A stretch of DNA of 34,246 nucleotides. It comes from Gammaproteobacteria bacterium (GTDB lineage: Bacteria; Pseudomonadota; Gammaproteobacteria; UBA4575). Below are positions 27,164-34,246 of this stretch, piece after piece; position 1 is the first letter of the stretch, and the number at the start of each line of letters is the position of its first letter. The position numbers and the translations under genes are program-made. The notes beneath the pieces are model-generated. The model was not told the origin of the DNA, did no database searches, and saw only the letters and a list, made by a program, of their open reading frames with translations. The stretch covers positions 1 through 34,246 of the forward strand of contig JABDMD010000183.1 of NCBI GenBank assembly GCA_013001685.1. Reading direction: 5' to 3'.

Positions 27164-27584
27164 CGACAACCAGAATTACTATTGCGAAGAGTGCAAGCAC
27201 AGGTGCTTCATTAAACCATCGATACCAAACATGTGATTTGGTATTGGAGTCGTTAGCAAAGGCTTTAGCTATTCTTCCGCACCATACATGGTAAATAATA
27301 AGTAATATGATAAGTAGTAACTTTGCATAGAACCATCCAGCAGTCACATACGCACTCCAATTAGCAACTAATAGCAAAGTACCGAAGACAATTGTCAAGG
27401 CCATGCTGGGCGAGGTGAATCTATATAGTTTGCGCTCCATGATTTTAAAACGCTGTTTGGTAGCTTGGTCATCCGTCATTGCATGATGCACAAATAAGCG
27501 AGGTAAATAAAACAAACCCGCAAACCACGTAATTACAAATATGATGTGGAAAGCTTTTAACCACGGAAAGATACTTAGAAGCAT
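27150..27584 (-). CDS. hemJ: protoporphyrinogen IX oxidase HemJ
   Basis: HemJ oxidises protoporphyrinogen IX to protoporphyrin IX, the penultimate step of haem synthesis. It is a 144-residue inner-membrane protein with four helices. The N-terminal LKAFHIIFVITWFAGLFYLPRLF is diagnostic and holds the conserved His13. PSMALTIVFG and the Lys in WFYAKLLL are also family markers, as is the C-terminal WFNEAPVLALFAIVILVVVKPF stretch, given here in pieces: WFNEAP then VILVVVKPF. The length is typical. It follows the ClC gene by 21 bp on the same strand and may be co-transcribed with it. It is placed near, but not beside, hemL. Confidence 0.93.
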   Translation of the reverse strand: MLLSIFPWLKAFHIIFVITWFAGLFYLPRLFVHHAMTDDQATKQRFKIMERKLYRFTSPSMALTIVFGTLLLVANWSAYVTAGWFYAKLLLIILLIIYHVWCGRIAKAFANDSNTKSHVWYRWFNEAPVLALFAIVILVVVKPF

Positions 27585-27605
27585 AGCCAGTTCTCTTAAA
27601 GGTTT

Positions 27606-29357
27606 TTATATATCGTAGGAGCTTTTGAATTTATCTTTGGTTAGTACTCCATACACTCGAATAATATCAGGTCCAATTGTGCTGCTTATGCATAGCGCTT
27701 CAACACCTTCCTGTATAAAATGTTCACGTGCTGAGTCTGCAGTAGCACGCAAATCAATGCAGCTCACCTGCAGCCTTTTGGCTGGTATTTCCATTAAATT
27801 AATCTCAGTCACTTTCTCTTCATTTTTATCTTCTAGGTAGTTGCTTAAATCGGATGTTGGTAAAATTGCAATAGGCTGGTCTTCTTCAATAACAATCCAC
27901 TCTTTATTTTGCTTAACTAATTCTTCTGCTTTTTCATGGTCAATAATTTTAGCACTGCGATGTATATTGCGATTCATTACATTGGCAACTCCCACTCGAC
28001 GCAAAGCTTGCACCATTGGCTCGTGTCGATAATCAAGACCTTTTAATTGCATCAACATTCTATATATGGAGCGCTGTCCAAATAACTGGCTTGCAGTGAG
28101 TTGTGCGGTAACAATGGCCAACATGCCCGGTAAAATAATATTGGGATTACTGGTAAGTTCAAAAACCGCGGTGAGCGCCGCTAGAGGTGCTTGCAATGTT
28201 GCTCCCATCATTGCTGCCATGCCTATTAGCGCATACATGCCGGGCGAAGATGAAAGTTCTGGGAAAATAGGTTGGGCTAAGATACCTAAGATTCCTCCAA
28301 GGCTAGCACCAATCACAAAGGTTGGACCTATTAAACCAGCTGGCAAACCTAACCCAATGCTACATGCCGTTGCAATTAACTTTGCTGCGAAGATGATGAG
28401 TAAAAGGCTGAGACCAATATTATTAACTAATGTGTAATTAACGGTGTCATAGCCAATGCCCATAATTTGGGGTGCAACAATCGCAAGTAATCCCGTTATG
28501 GATCCTGCAATAGTAAATTTAAGCCAGATAGGTAATTTTTTCCCTGCAAGTGCTGACAGTCTGGTTAAGTAAATAAAAACAAAGGCCGCGATACCAGTTA
28601 TCACTCCAAGAAACATCACATAGGGAAGTTCTAGTAAGTTAGTAAGCTGAAAATTAGGAACTGAAAATACTACTTCTGTGCCAAATACTGCCCGAGTAAC
28701 AGCAGTTGCACTAACTGCAGATAAAATTACCGGCAGGAAACTTGCCAGCGAATACTCCATCATTACAACTTCGAGGGCAAAAATTACTCCTGCAAGCGGT
28801 GTATTAAACGAGGCTCCAATTGCAGCAGCAGTACCACATGCTACTAGGGTACGGATTGTATTGTTGGGTAAACCAAGTTGTTGGCCTATTAAACTGCTGG
28901 TTGCAGCGCCAAGGTGTATAGCAGGGCCTTCCCGTCCAAGTGATTGTCCTGAAATGATTGTCATGGCAGCTCCTAAATACTGCAATGCCAAGTTGCGAAT
29001 GCCTAAATAGCCCTGATGATAAGAAAGTCTTTCCATTACGTGCGATACGCCAACACTAGTATCTTTTCTTGCTAGTAATTTATATAGGATTGCTATCAAT
29101 AATGCGCCAGCAATTGGCAGGAGTATTCTTAGGTGAAGAGGCAGTCCTTCATAATTTTCTGGATCTCCATACGGCAAGAATGATTTTTGTGCTGCTTCTA
29201 TGAGTAATCGAAATGAGATAATCACAAGACCTGTCATCAGGCCAGCTAAGGTAGCTAAGATTGCCAGCTGAATGAGAGCATCCGGTCTGGAAGTTCGTAG
29301 GCGCAAGTTCTCAAGTGCTTTTCTAAGCAGTGTGCGAATCGATGAATCCTTTCCCAT
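27606..29357 (-). CDS. ClC-family chloride channel/antiporter with CBS domains
   Basis: A 583-residue inner-membrane ClC protein. The pore motifs are GREGP (141-145), whose Glu143 is the gating and proton glutamate, SVGVSHV in place of GSGIP, and GLPAGLIGPTFVIGASLGG for the GxFxP region. The membrane part runs to about residue 430. Two weak CBS-like domains follow (about 450-505 and 530-580), which in other ClCs bind adenine nucleotides and modulate gating. The gating glutamate suggests Cl-/H+ exchange rather than a pure channel, although this is not proof. The long antisense frames inside it are shadows. It lies upstream of hemJ, 120 bp from the divergent argC. Confidence 0.94.
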   Translation of the reverse strand: MGKDSSIRTLLRKALENLRLRTSRPDALIQLAILATLAGLMTGLVIISFRLLIEAAQKSFLPYGDPENYEGLPLHLRILLPIAGALLIAILYKLLARKDTSVGVSHVMERLSYHQGYLGIRNLALQYLGAAMTIISGQSLGREGPAIHLGAATSSLIGQQLGLPNNTIRTLVACGTAAAIGASFNTPLAGVIFALEVVMMEYSLASFLPVILSAVSATAVTRAVFGTEVVFSVPNFQLTNLLELPYVMFLGVITGIAAFVFIYLTRLSALAGKKLPIWLKFTIAGSITGLLAIVAPQIMGIGYDTVNYTLVNNIGLSLLLIIFAAKLIATACSIGLGLPAGLIGPTFVIGASLGGILGILAQPIFPELSSSPGMYALIGMAAMMGATLQAPLAALTAVFELTSNPNIILPGMLAIVTAQLTASQLFGQRSIYRMLMQLKGLDYRHEPMVQALRRVGVANVMNRNIHRSAKIIDHEKAEELVKQNKEWIVIEEDQPIAILPTSDLSNYLEDKNEEKVTEINLMEIPAKRLQVSCIDLRATADSAREHFIQEGVEALCISSTIGPDIIRVYGVLTKDKFKSSYDI

Positions 29358-29477
29358 GGACTAGATTATGCCATAAGAAAATATTAGGTCTGTTATTAAA
29401 GAGCTTATCTGTTTTGCTTTAGGGGAAACTTATTAGCTTGTATGATGCACCAAGATTTAAATCAGGAAATATAAGAG

Positions 29478-30509
29478 ATGATTTCAGTAGGAATAGTTGG
29501 AGGTACGGGATATACAGGTGTAGAACTGCTGCGCATTCTCACTATGCACCCTAATGCTGAAATTAAAGTGGTTACTTCACGCAGTGAGGCAGGTAAAAAA
29601 GTTGCAAGCCTTTATCCTAGTTTGTCACCTAGCTTGGATACGATCTTTACTAGTCCTGATGTAGCAGTTTTAAAGGAATGTGACTGCGTATTTTTTGCAG
29701 CACCAAATGGAACTGCGATGCAGATGGTGCCCGAACTTTTGAAAGCAGGTGTAAAAATAATTGATCTTGCTGCGGATTTTAGAATTAAAAATTCAGCTAC
29801 TTGGGAACATTGGTATAAACAAGCTCATGCTTGTCCTGATGTATTGCAAACTGCTATTTATGGTTTGCCTGAGCTGCATCGAGAAGAGATTAAGAATGCA
29901 CAATTGGTGGCAAATCCGGGTTGTTATCCCACAGCTGTAATTTTGGGATTTTTGCCCTTGCTTGAAGCAGGGATAGCAAAGGATACGCAGCTTATTGCCG
30001 ATACCAAATCTGGCGTTAGTGGTGCGGGGCGTGCTGCAAATGTCCCCACGCTTTTTAGTGAAGCAGGTGAGAATTTCAAAGCTTACAATGTAAATGCCCA
30101 TCGTCACTGGCCTGAGATAAAACAAGAGTTAGAAATAATCGCCACTCATGATGTGAGTTTTGTATTCACACCTCACTTAGTTCCTATGGTGCGTGGCATT
30201 TTTGCAACGCTGTATGTAAACAATGCTGAGATATCTATGGATTTAGCGAGTCTGTATAAAGAACGATATGAAAATGAGTCATTTGTACAAGTATTAGAGG
30301 AGGGTGTATTGCCTGAAACTAAACATGTTCGAGCCTCTAATCAGTGTATGTTGTCAGTTTCGCGGCCCTATTCGGGGGAAACCGTAGTAGTCTTGTCCGT
30401 AATCGATAACTTGGTAAAAGGCGCTGCAGGGCAAGCGATTCAGAATATGAATTTGATGTTTGGTATTGAGGAAGCCACTGGCTTATTGCAGCCGGGGCTA
30501 TTTCCATAA
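29478..30509 (+). CDS. argC: N-acetyl-gamma-glutamyl-phosphate reductase
   Basis: ArgC reduces N-acetylglutamyl phosphate to the semialdehyde in arginine synthesis, using NADPH. The 343 residues begin with the dinucleotide-binding loop VGGTGYTGVELLR (7-19). Catalytic Cys149 lies in VANPGCYPTA, and SGVSGAGRA and NVNAHRHWPEI complete the substrate site. Length is normal. A ribosome-binding AGGAAA lies upstream of the ATG. It heads the conserved argC / coiled-coil protein / bactofilin / erpA run, 17 bp ahead of the next gene. No clear ArgR box seen upstream. Confidence 0.98.
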   Translation: MISVGIVGGTGYTGVELLRILTMHPNAEIKVVTSRSEAGKKVASLYPSLSPSLDTIFTSPDVAVLKECDCVFFAAPNGTAMQMVPELLKAGVKIIDLAADFRIKNSATWEHWYKQAHACPDVLQTAIYGLPELHREEIKNAQLVANPGCYPTAVILGFLPLLEAGIAKDTQLIADTKSGVSGAGRAANVPTLFSEAGENFKAYNVNAHRHWPEIKQELEIIATHDVSFVFTPHLVPMVRGIFATLYVNNAEISMDLASLYKERYENESFVQVLEEGVLPETKHVRASNQCMLSVSRPYSGETVVVLSVIDNLVKGAAGQAIQNMNLMFGIEEATGLLQPGLFP

Positions 30510-30526
30510 GTCTTTAAATATTCACC

Positions 30527-31258
30527 ATGAATTTGAAAACTTTTAAATATAAGTATCAAACTGGTTCCTATCTGGTTTCATTTGCTATCACCGCAGGGTT
30601 TTTCTTGTTGTCTTTGTTTTGTGCCTATTGGGTAGGTGCGAATGGGTTAAATATTCCGTTCATATCTTCGCAAGGCGCTACTGAATTTGCCGATAAAGAT
30701 GAAAAAATAAAGTACTTAGAAAAAACCATTCGTGAACTAGAGCATGACTTAGCTTTTGTGGAACGTTCTACCAAGGTTGAGCTTGCTGCAGTTGAGCAAA
30801 TGAAAAAAACACTGCAAGAAAAAGATCTTGAGTTATTAGAGCTGAATCAAGAATTACATTTTTATAATACACTTTATACGGCAAATACTGATAACACTTT
30901 AGTGCACATTAAGGCATTTAATTTACATAAAGACTTAGTTACCAATAAATATGTATATGAGTTAGTTTTAACTGGTGTTCCAAAGAAGAACGAAAAAAAA
31001 GTGTCTGGTGTGATTGGATTGAGTGTAGATGGCGAAGAGCAAGAGATTCTAAAACGGTTAGTATTTGAAGATGCTAGTGAGGTATCTGATACCTCTTTGA
31101 CATTCTCTTTTAAATATTTTCAGAAAATTTCAGGTAGTTTTTCGTTGCCTGATGAATTTGAGCCATCAATTGTCCATTTAGAAGTTCGGCGAGATCAAAA
31201 TAGCAAGCAACCAATTGCCGTTAGTTACAATTGGGACGAAGTGTTCGGTAAAAGTTAA
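30527..31258 (+). CDS. coiled-coil membrane protein, DUF6776-like
   Basis: A 243-residue protein with one membrane segment (about 14-38), a periplasmic coiled coil (about 56-116, rich in Glu, Lys and Leu) and a C-terminal domain of about 120 residues with beta character. I know this type as an uncharacterised family (DUF6776) regularly placed directly before bactofilin in Gammaproteobacteria, which is the case here with 12 bp between. A role with bactofilin in shaping the envelope or placing complexes is plausible but unproven. There is no enzyme motif. Confidence 0.8.
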   Translation: MNLKTFKYKYQTGSYLVSFAITAGFFLLSLFCAYWVGANGLNIPFISSQGATEFADKDEKIKYLEKTIRELEHDLAFVERSTKVELAAVEQMKKTLQEKDLELLELNQELHFYNTLYTANTDNTLVHIKAFNLHKDLVTNKYVYELVLTGVPKKNEKKVSGVIGLSVDGEEQEILKRLVFEDASEVSDTSLTFSFKYFQKISGSFSLPDEFEPSIVHLEVRRDQNSKQPIAVSYNWDEVFGKS

Positions 31259-31270
31259 AAGCGGGTTTAT

Positions 31271-31654
31271 ATGGCATTTAAGAAAAAAATTAAAACCATG
31301 CGTGTTGATACATTAGTGGGTCAGCATTCAAAGATCGTAGGCAATATTCTCTATATTGGTGGTGTACATGTTGAAGGAGAAGTAGAAGGTAACCTCATGG
31401 CTGAGGAAGTTGATAAAGGCTTTGTGGTGGTCAGTGAAACCGGGGTAGTGAAAGGTGAAATTCGTGGGCCTACAGTTATTGTCTACGGCACGGTGAATGG
31501 CGATGTGTATGCCACAGGTACTATCGAGCTTGCAGCTAGTGCAAAAATAACCGGTAGTGTTTATTATAATTTATTGGAAATGACTACAGGTGCTGAGGTG
31601 AATGGTAGCTTGATACACCAGCAGAGCCCGCGTGATCAGATAGAAAACGGCTAA
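31271..31654 (+). CDS. bactofilin
   Basis: A 127-residue polymer-forming cytoskeletal protein. The core (about 20-118) is a right-handed beta-helix with repeats of the VGNILYIGGVHVEGEVEGNL type, later KGEIRGPTVIVYGTVNGDV and GTIELAASAKITGSV, as in bactofilin (DUF583). Short N- and C-terminal tails flank it (KKKIKTMRVDTL and QSPRDQIENG). Bactofilins assemble without nucleotide into membrane-bound filaments that position cell-wall enzymes. It is the partner of the DUF6776-like gene before it. No M23 peptidase lies beside it; the only one in the window is the pseudogene at 17.1 kb. Confidence 0.95.
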   Translation: MAFKKKIKTMRVDTLVGQHSKIVGNILYIGGVHVEGEVEGNLMAEEVDKGFVVVSETGVVKGEIRGPTVIVYGTVNGDVYATGTIELAASAKITGSVYYNLLEMTTGAEVNGSLIHQQSPRDQIENG

Positions 31655-31682
31655 AACCACCAACATATACAACCATTTAGGA

Positions 31683-31707
31683 ATAGTTGACTAATTTACT
31701 AAGGTAA
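31683..31707 (+). promoter_or_regulatory. candidate IscR type 1 site upstream of erpA
   Basis: By my count this 25-bp stretch agrees at 22 positions with the IscR type 1 consensus, whose halves are ATASYYGACT and AGTCRRSTAT around RWWWY. The left half reads ATAGTTGACT exactly, the centre AATTT fits, and the right half reads ACTAAGGTAA with three mismatches. It overlaps a TTGACT that could be the -35 box, as expected for [2Fe-2S]-IscR repression. Confidence 0.75.
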
Positions 31708-31716
31708 TGTTAGTAT
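31687..31716 (+). promoter_or_regulatory. likely erpA promoter
   Basis: TTGACT at 31687-31692 and TAGTAT at 31711-31716 with an 18-bp spacer fit a sigma-70 promoter. A TATATT at 31714 is an alternative -10 but gives a 21-bp spacer. It lies 36 bp before the erpA ATG, so erpA can be transcribed apart from argC and bactofilin. Confidence 0.55.
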
Positions 31717-31751
31717 ATTAGCAAGTTCTAACGTAAATTATTGGAGAAACT

Positions 31752-32129
31752 ATGTCAGCAACTGATAGTGCACAAGCTACGGCACCTTCAGCACCGCCAG
31801 CATCACTTATATTTACAGATGCGGCAGCGAATAAGGTTCAGCAACTTATTGACGAAGAAAAAAATGAAAACCTTAAACTACGCGTTTTTGTAAGCGGAGG
31901 TGGTTGTTCAGGTTTCCAATATGGATTTACTTTTGATGAGAACCTCCAAGACGGCGATACTTCTGTAGTAAATGCTGGTGTTACTTTACTAGTAGATCCG
32001 ATGAGTTTTCAGTATCTAATGGGCGCTGAAATCGATTATTCAGAAGGTTTAGAGGGTGCGCAATTTGTAATTCGTAATCCAAATGCACAAACAACCTGTG
32101 GTTGTGGATCATCATTCTCACCTGGTTAA
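31752..32129 (+). CDS. erpA: A-type iron-sulfur carrier ErpA
   Basis: ErpA delivers iron-sulfur clusters to apo-enzymes such as those of the isoprenoid pathway and respiratory complexes. The 125-residue protein has the three cluster-binding cysteines of A-type carriers: Cys52 in [12 protein letters not shown], and Cys116 and Cys118 in [11 protein letters not shown] short Ala/Pro-rich N-terminal tail (about 1-19) comes before the fold. [15 protein letters not shown] is typical of ErpA. GGAGAA lies 5 nt before the ATG. The upstream IscR-like site and a strong terminator downstream suggest it is a single-gene unit controlled by cluster status. Confidence 0.95.
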   Translation: MSATDSAQATAPSAPPASLIFTDAAANKVQQLIDEEKNENLKLRVFVSGGGCSGFQYGFTFDENLQDGDTSVVNAGVTLLVDPMSFQYLMGAEIDYSEGLEGAQFVIRNPNAQTTCGCGSSFSPG

Positions 32130-32150
32130 TGTAATCTTTTCATATATTTT

Positions 32151-32180
32151 AAAAAAGCGCTCTAATGAGCGCTTTTTTTT
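32151..32180 (+). terminator. rho-independent terminator after erpA
   Basis: GCGCTC (32157-32162) and GAGCGC (32167-32172) form a perfect stem with loop TAAT, extended by A-T pairs on both sides and followed by eight T (32173-32180). It starts 22 bp past the erpA stop. The A run on the left would also let it work on the minus strand. Confidence 0.92.
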
Positions 32181-32260
32181 ATCTTTTTTTTGCCATGTAG
32201 AAAAGCAAATTGTTTTAGAATGATACTAAGCACATTAATTTATTATGTTGGACGTTAATT

Positions 32261-33310
32261 ATGCATAAAAAAGTTTCAGAAATAGTAAATGAATTTTCAG
32301 AATGGAATTTGTTTATAAAGCAAGAAGGGCCAGATAATGAAATAACGGGGATGCCAGATGTTAAAATTTCTGGTGAGGGTGCTTTGGTGTTTATTGAAAG
32401 TGAAGAATACGTTACGTATGCAAGAAACCTAAAACCTTCTGCAATAATTACCAATGAAAAACTTGCAAATAAATTTTCAGATTTAATCGATACGGCAGTG
32501 TTGGTAAGTTCAAATGCAAAATTGGCACAAGCATTATTACGACAAGCTTATGTAGATCGTGATTTTCGCGATAATGGTTGGCCACAAGTTCATAAATCAG
32601 CTGTGGTGCATGAGTCTGCAAAAATTCAAAAAAATGTAAGCATTGGGCCTAATGTGGTTATCTCAAAGAATGTAAGTATTGGCGAGAATACCACGGTATT
32701 GGCAAATACAGTTATTGAGGAGAATGCACAAATAGGTTCTGACACTATTATCCATGCCAATGCTACTATTGCCTATGCTTGTGTAATTGGTGATAGGTGC
32801 ATTATTAAGTCAGGAGCAGTAATCGGTATGGAAGGTTTTGGTTTTGCGCAAGACGAAAAACAAAAAAGTTATCGAGTGCCGCAATTAGGTAATGTGGTTG
32901 TAGGAAATGATGTAGTTATAGGTGCTTGCAACACAATAGATCGTGCAACTTTCAATACCACATTTATTAAAGATGGATGTAAGTTTGATAACCAAGTGCA
33001 TATTGCGCATAACACAACAGTTGGTGAAGATGGATTAATTGCAGCGCAATGTGGTGTGGCAGGATCAACTGTTATTGGTAAAAGAGTGCGTTGCAGTGGT
33101 CAGACTGGAATTATCGATCATTTAGAAATTAGTGATGATTGTGTATTTGTGCAACGTGCAGCCGCATTAAGCGATATAAAAGAGCCCGGGATTTATGCAG
33201 GGAATCCATTGCTTCCGATGCGACAATGGTTCAAGAATGCAGCCATACTCAAGCAGCTTGAAGAATTGAAAAAAACAGTTAGCCGACTCGATAAGCTCTC
33301 AAAAAAATAA
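32261..33310 (+). CDS. lpxD: UDP-3-O-(3-hydroxyacyl)glucosamine N-acyltransferase, stand-alone
   Basis: LpxD adds the second hydroxyacyl chain to UDP-3-O-acyl-glucosamine in lipid A synthesis. The 349 residues comprise an N-terminal uridine-binding domain (about 1-108, with ALVFIESEEYVTYA), a left-handed beta-helix of hexapeptide repeats from about 110 (HKSAVVHESAKI), and a C-terminal helix (about 325-349). The catalytic His is His250 in HIAHNTTVG, with GMEGFGFA and DNQVHIAH as family landmarks. The late segment RAAALSDIKEPGIYAGNP differs from the common LpxD ending. The gene stands alone after the erpA terminator, without bamA, skp, fabZ or lpxA beside it, so it may be a second copy. Its partner could be the isolated lpxA at 8.9 kb. 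Confidence 0.9.
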   Translation: MHKKVSEIVNEFSEWNLFIKQEGPDNEITGMPDVKISGEGALVFIESEEYVTYARNLKPSAIITNEKLANKFSDLIDTAVLVSSNAKLAQALLRQAYVDRDFRDNGWPQVHKSAVVHESAKIQKNVSIGPNVVISKNVSIGENTTVLANTVIEENAQIGSDTIIHANATIAYACVIGDRCIIKSGAVIGMEGFGFAQDEKQKSYRVPQLGNVVVGNDVVIGACNTIDRATFNTTFIKDGCKFDNQVHIAHNTTVGEDGLIAAQCGVAGSTVIGKRVRCSGQTGIIDHLEISDDCVFVQRAAALSDIKEPGIYAGNPLLPMRQWFKNAAILKQLEELKKTVSRLDKLSKK

Positions 33311-33319
33311 AATTCTTAC

Positions 33320-33772
33320 GTGTTTGATGGCATGGAAACTTTATTTCAAAAGTTTGATAGTCAGTATCAAGTTCAGCAATTAGCGGAAGAATTTTATGAT
33401 GTGATGGATCGCGACCTAAGTGCCAAAGAATTGCGTAGTTTGCATCCTGAAAATCTTTTTTTCACAAAAAAAATTCTTTATCGTTTTCTAGTACATTGGT
33501 CTGGTGGGCCAAAAATTTTCAATTCTGATCTAGCTAATTCAAATTGGTTAGAGTTGCGACATAGGAATGTCGATCTCAACGAAGTACATCAAAAACAATG
33601 GTTATATTGTATGGAAACTGCAATGCAGAACTTGGATTTTAAAGCTGAGTTAATTGAAGAGGTGCTTACAAGATTTTCTTATTTAATTAATTCAATGGTG
33701 GCCCGCAGGGATGCGTGCCAACGAGGGCGTCATGGAAGACGCAACAGATTAGAGCAAGGTGGGGTTAAATAA
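33320..33772 (+). CDS. group II truncated haemoglobin with extra C-terminal tail
   Basis: A 150-residue globin of the trHbO (group II) class, likely for oxygen or nitric oxide chemistry in the cytoplasm. Landmarks are FYDVMD with the distal Tyr26 (B10), LRSLHP, FLVHWSGGP for the CD/E region, the proximal His81 in LRHRNVDLN, and KQWLYCM with Trp95 (G8). The fold should end at about residue 125. The last 25 residues (ARRDACQRGRHGRRNR and following) are Arg-rich and not usual for the family. They are coded by a GC-richer stretch (33700-33760) unlike its surroundings. The start is GTG at 33320; an ATG four codons on is possible. It starts 9 bp after lpxD. Confidence 0.85.
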   Translation: MFDGMETLFQKFDSQYQVQQLAEEFYDVMDRDLSAKELRSLHPENLFFTKKILYRFLVHWSGGPKIFNSDLANSNWLELRHRNVDLNEVHQKQWLYCMETAMQNLDFKAELIEEVLTRFSYLINSMVARRDACQRGRHGRRNRLEQGGVK

Positions 33773-33807
33773 AGAGTTGGTAGGGAAAATTCAAACTATG
33801 GGTTCAA

Positions 33808-33837
33808 AATGTCCGCTCTCGGCCAATAGCGGTCATT
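33808..33837. repeat. REP-like palindromic repeat, copy B
   Basis: AATGTCCGCT (33808-33817) faces AGCGGTCATT (33828-33837) with one mismatch, around a loop containing CGGCCAA. It shares both arms and the loop core with copy A at 108-137. It lies between the convergent globin and universal stress protein genes, where it could end transcription from either side. Confidence 0.6.
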
Positions 33838-33847
33838 AAAATGATTT

Positions 33848-34246
33848 TTAAGACTTAGAGGGCACTATAAGAATAGGTGTGTTACTCAAGCGTATGGTGT
33901 TTTCAGCCGTGCTACCTAACAATAGTCTTTTTATCCCAGTTTTCCCTCGTGTGCCCATGATAATTAAATCCGCCTCCCAATCACTTGCAATTGATACAAT
34001 TCCCTTGCTTGGCTTTCCTTCTGGTAAAAATCGTTCGAATTCATTTACGTTAATTTGTTTAGCAATACTATCAATAATTTTATCAGCCTCAATCTTTAGT
34101 TTAGCAATTTGCTCCTGAGGAAGTCTTCCAGATTTGCCTTCATTATTTACTTTTGCTGTATCAATTACATAGACTACAGCGATACTAGCACCAAGCTGAG
34201 AAGATAAATTCACGCCATGTTCAGCGACTCTCATGGAATGTTCACT
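33848..34246 (-). CDS. universal stress protein (UspA family), 5' end outside the window
   Basis: The C-terminal 132 residues of a single-domain universal stress protein. The nucleotide-binding loop GTRGKTGIKRLLLGST matches the G-2x-G-9x-G-S/T motif of ATP-binding members, and NTPILIVP ends the fold. The frame remains open past the internal Met at 34234 to the window edge, reading SEHSMRVAEHG, as in the usual GSEHS near the N-terminus. The true start therefore lies beyond 34246, and about 10-15 residues are missing. It is convergent with the globin gene. Confidence 0.92.
   Translation of the reverse strand, partial: SEHSMRVAEHGVNLSSQLGASIAVVYVIDTAKVNNEGKSGRLPQEQIAKLKIEADKIIDSIAKQINVNEFERFLPEGKPSKGIVSIASDWEADLIIMGTRGKTGIKRLLLGSTAENTIRLSNTPILIVPSKS

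Noticed and set aside
28066-29010. Open frames of 123 and 110 residues antisense to the ClC gene
   Set aside because: Codon mirror of a membrane-protein gene; no motif, and the ClC frame is fully convincing.

Overview
The window is AT-rich, densely packed chromosomal DNA from a member of the Gammaproteobacteria. The main evidence is ZipA, a division protein confined to that class, in the order cysZ / smc / zipA / ligA. Supporting evidence is the argC / coiled-coil membrane protein / bactofilin / erpA block and the hemL / thiE / thiD / rubredoxin block. Lipid A enzymes, a porin and muropeptide recycling show a diderm with LPS. I see no rRNA, tRNA, CRISPR array, insertion sequence or prophage. 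Nearly all of it reads as core chromosome, with the less ordinary genes interspersed.

Region 1 (1-8.4 kb): short palindromic repeats and a small unknown gene, then cysZ and a short-form queF on the minus strand, divergent from smc-zipA-ligA (condensin, divisome anchor, NAD-dependent ligase). Region 2 (8.4-17.6 kb, all plus): a PilZ protein, a stand-alone lpxA, an unknown membrane protein translationally coupled to mpl, a Ser/Thr kinase fused to a cyclic-nucleotide-binding-like domain, a Lon N-terminal-domain protein, a thioredoxin, an ABC exporter, a secreted alpha/beta hydrolase, a cupin, and a decayed M23 metallopeptidase with three frameshifts and a lost zinc ligand. Region 3 (17.6-24.2 kb): hemL-thiE-thiD on the minus strand, divergent from a 56-residue rubredoxin; then a class II aldolase, a PfkB kinase, a HAD phosphatase and rppH, with tight tail-to-tail junctions.

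Region 4 (23.5-29.4 kb) is an envelope and iron/redox section: a PepSY membrane protein, a periplasmic FMN-binding protein and a porin on the minus strand; a Fur-like box in front of the porin; a divergent DUF1461 protein (the family of the lipoprotein transacylase Lit); hemJ; and a ClC channel with CBS domains. Region 5 (29.5-34.2 kb): argC, a DUF6776-like protein, bactofilin, erpA behind a strong candidate IscR type 1 site and followed by a clear terminator, a stand-alone lpxD, a group II truncated haemoglobin, a second copy of the palindromic repeat, and a universal stress protein cut by the window end.

No single locus stands out as an obviously new system. The points most worth a second look are the DUF1461/Lit homologue beside a Fur box in a Gram-negative, the lone lpxA and lpxD that may be second copies, the kinase-cNMP fusion whose key loops have diverged, the flavin/PepSY/porin cluster, the M23 pseudogene, and the repeat shared by both window ends. 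All calls come from reading motifs by eye; none was checked by a database search.
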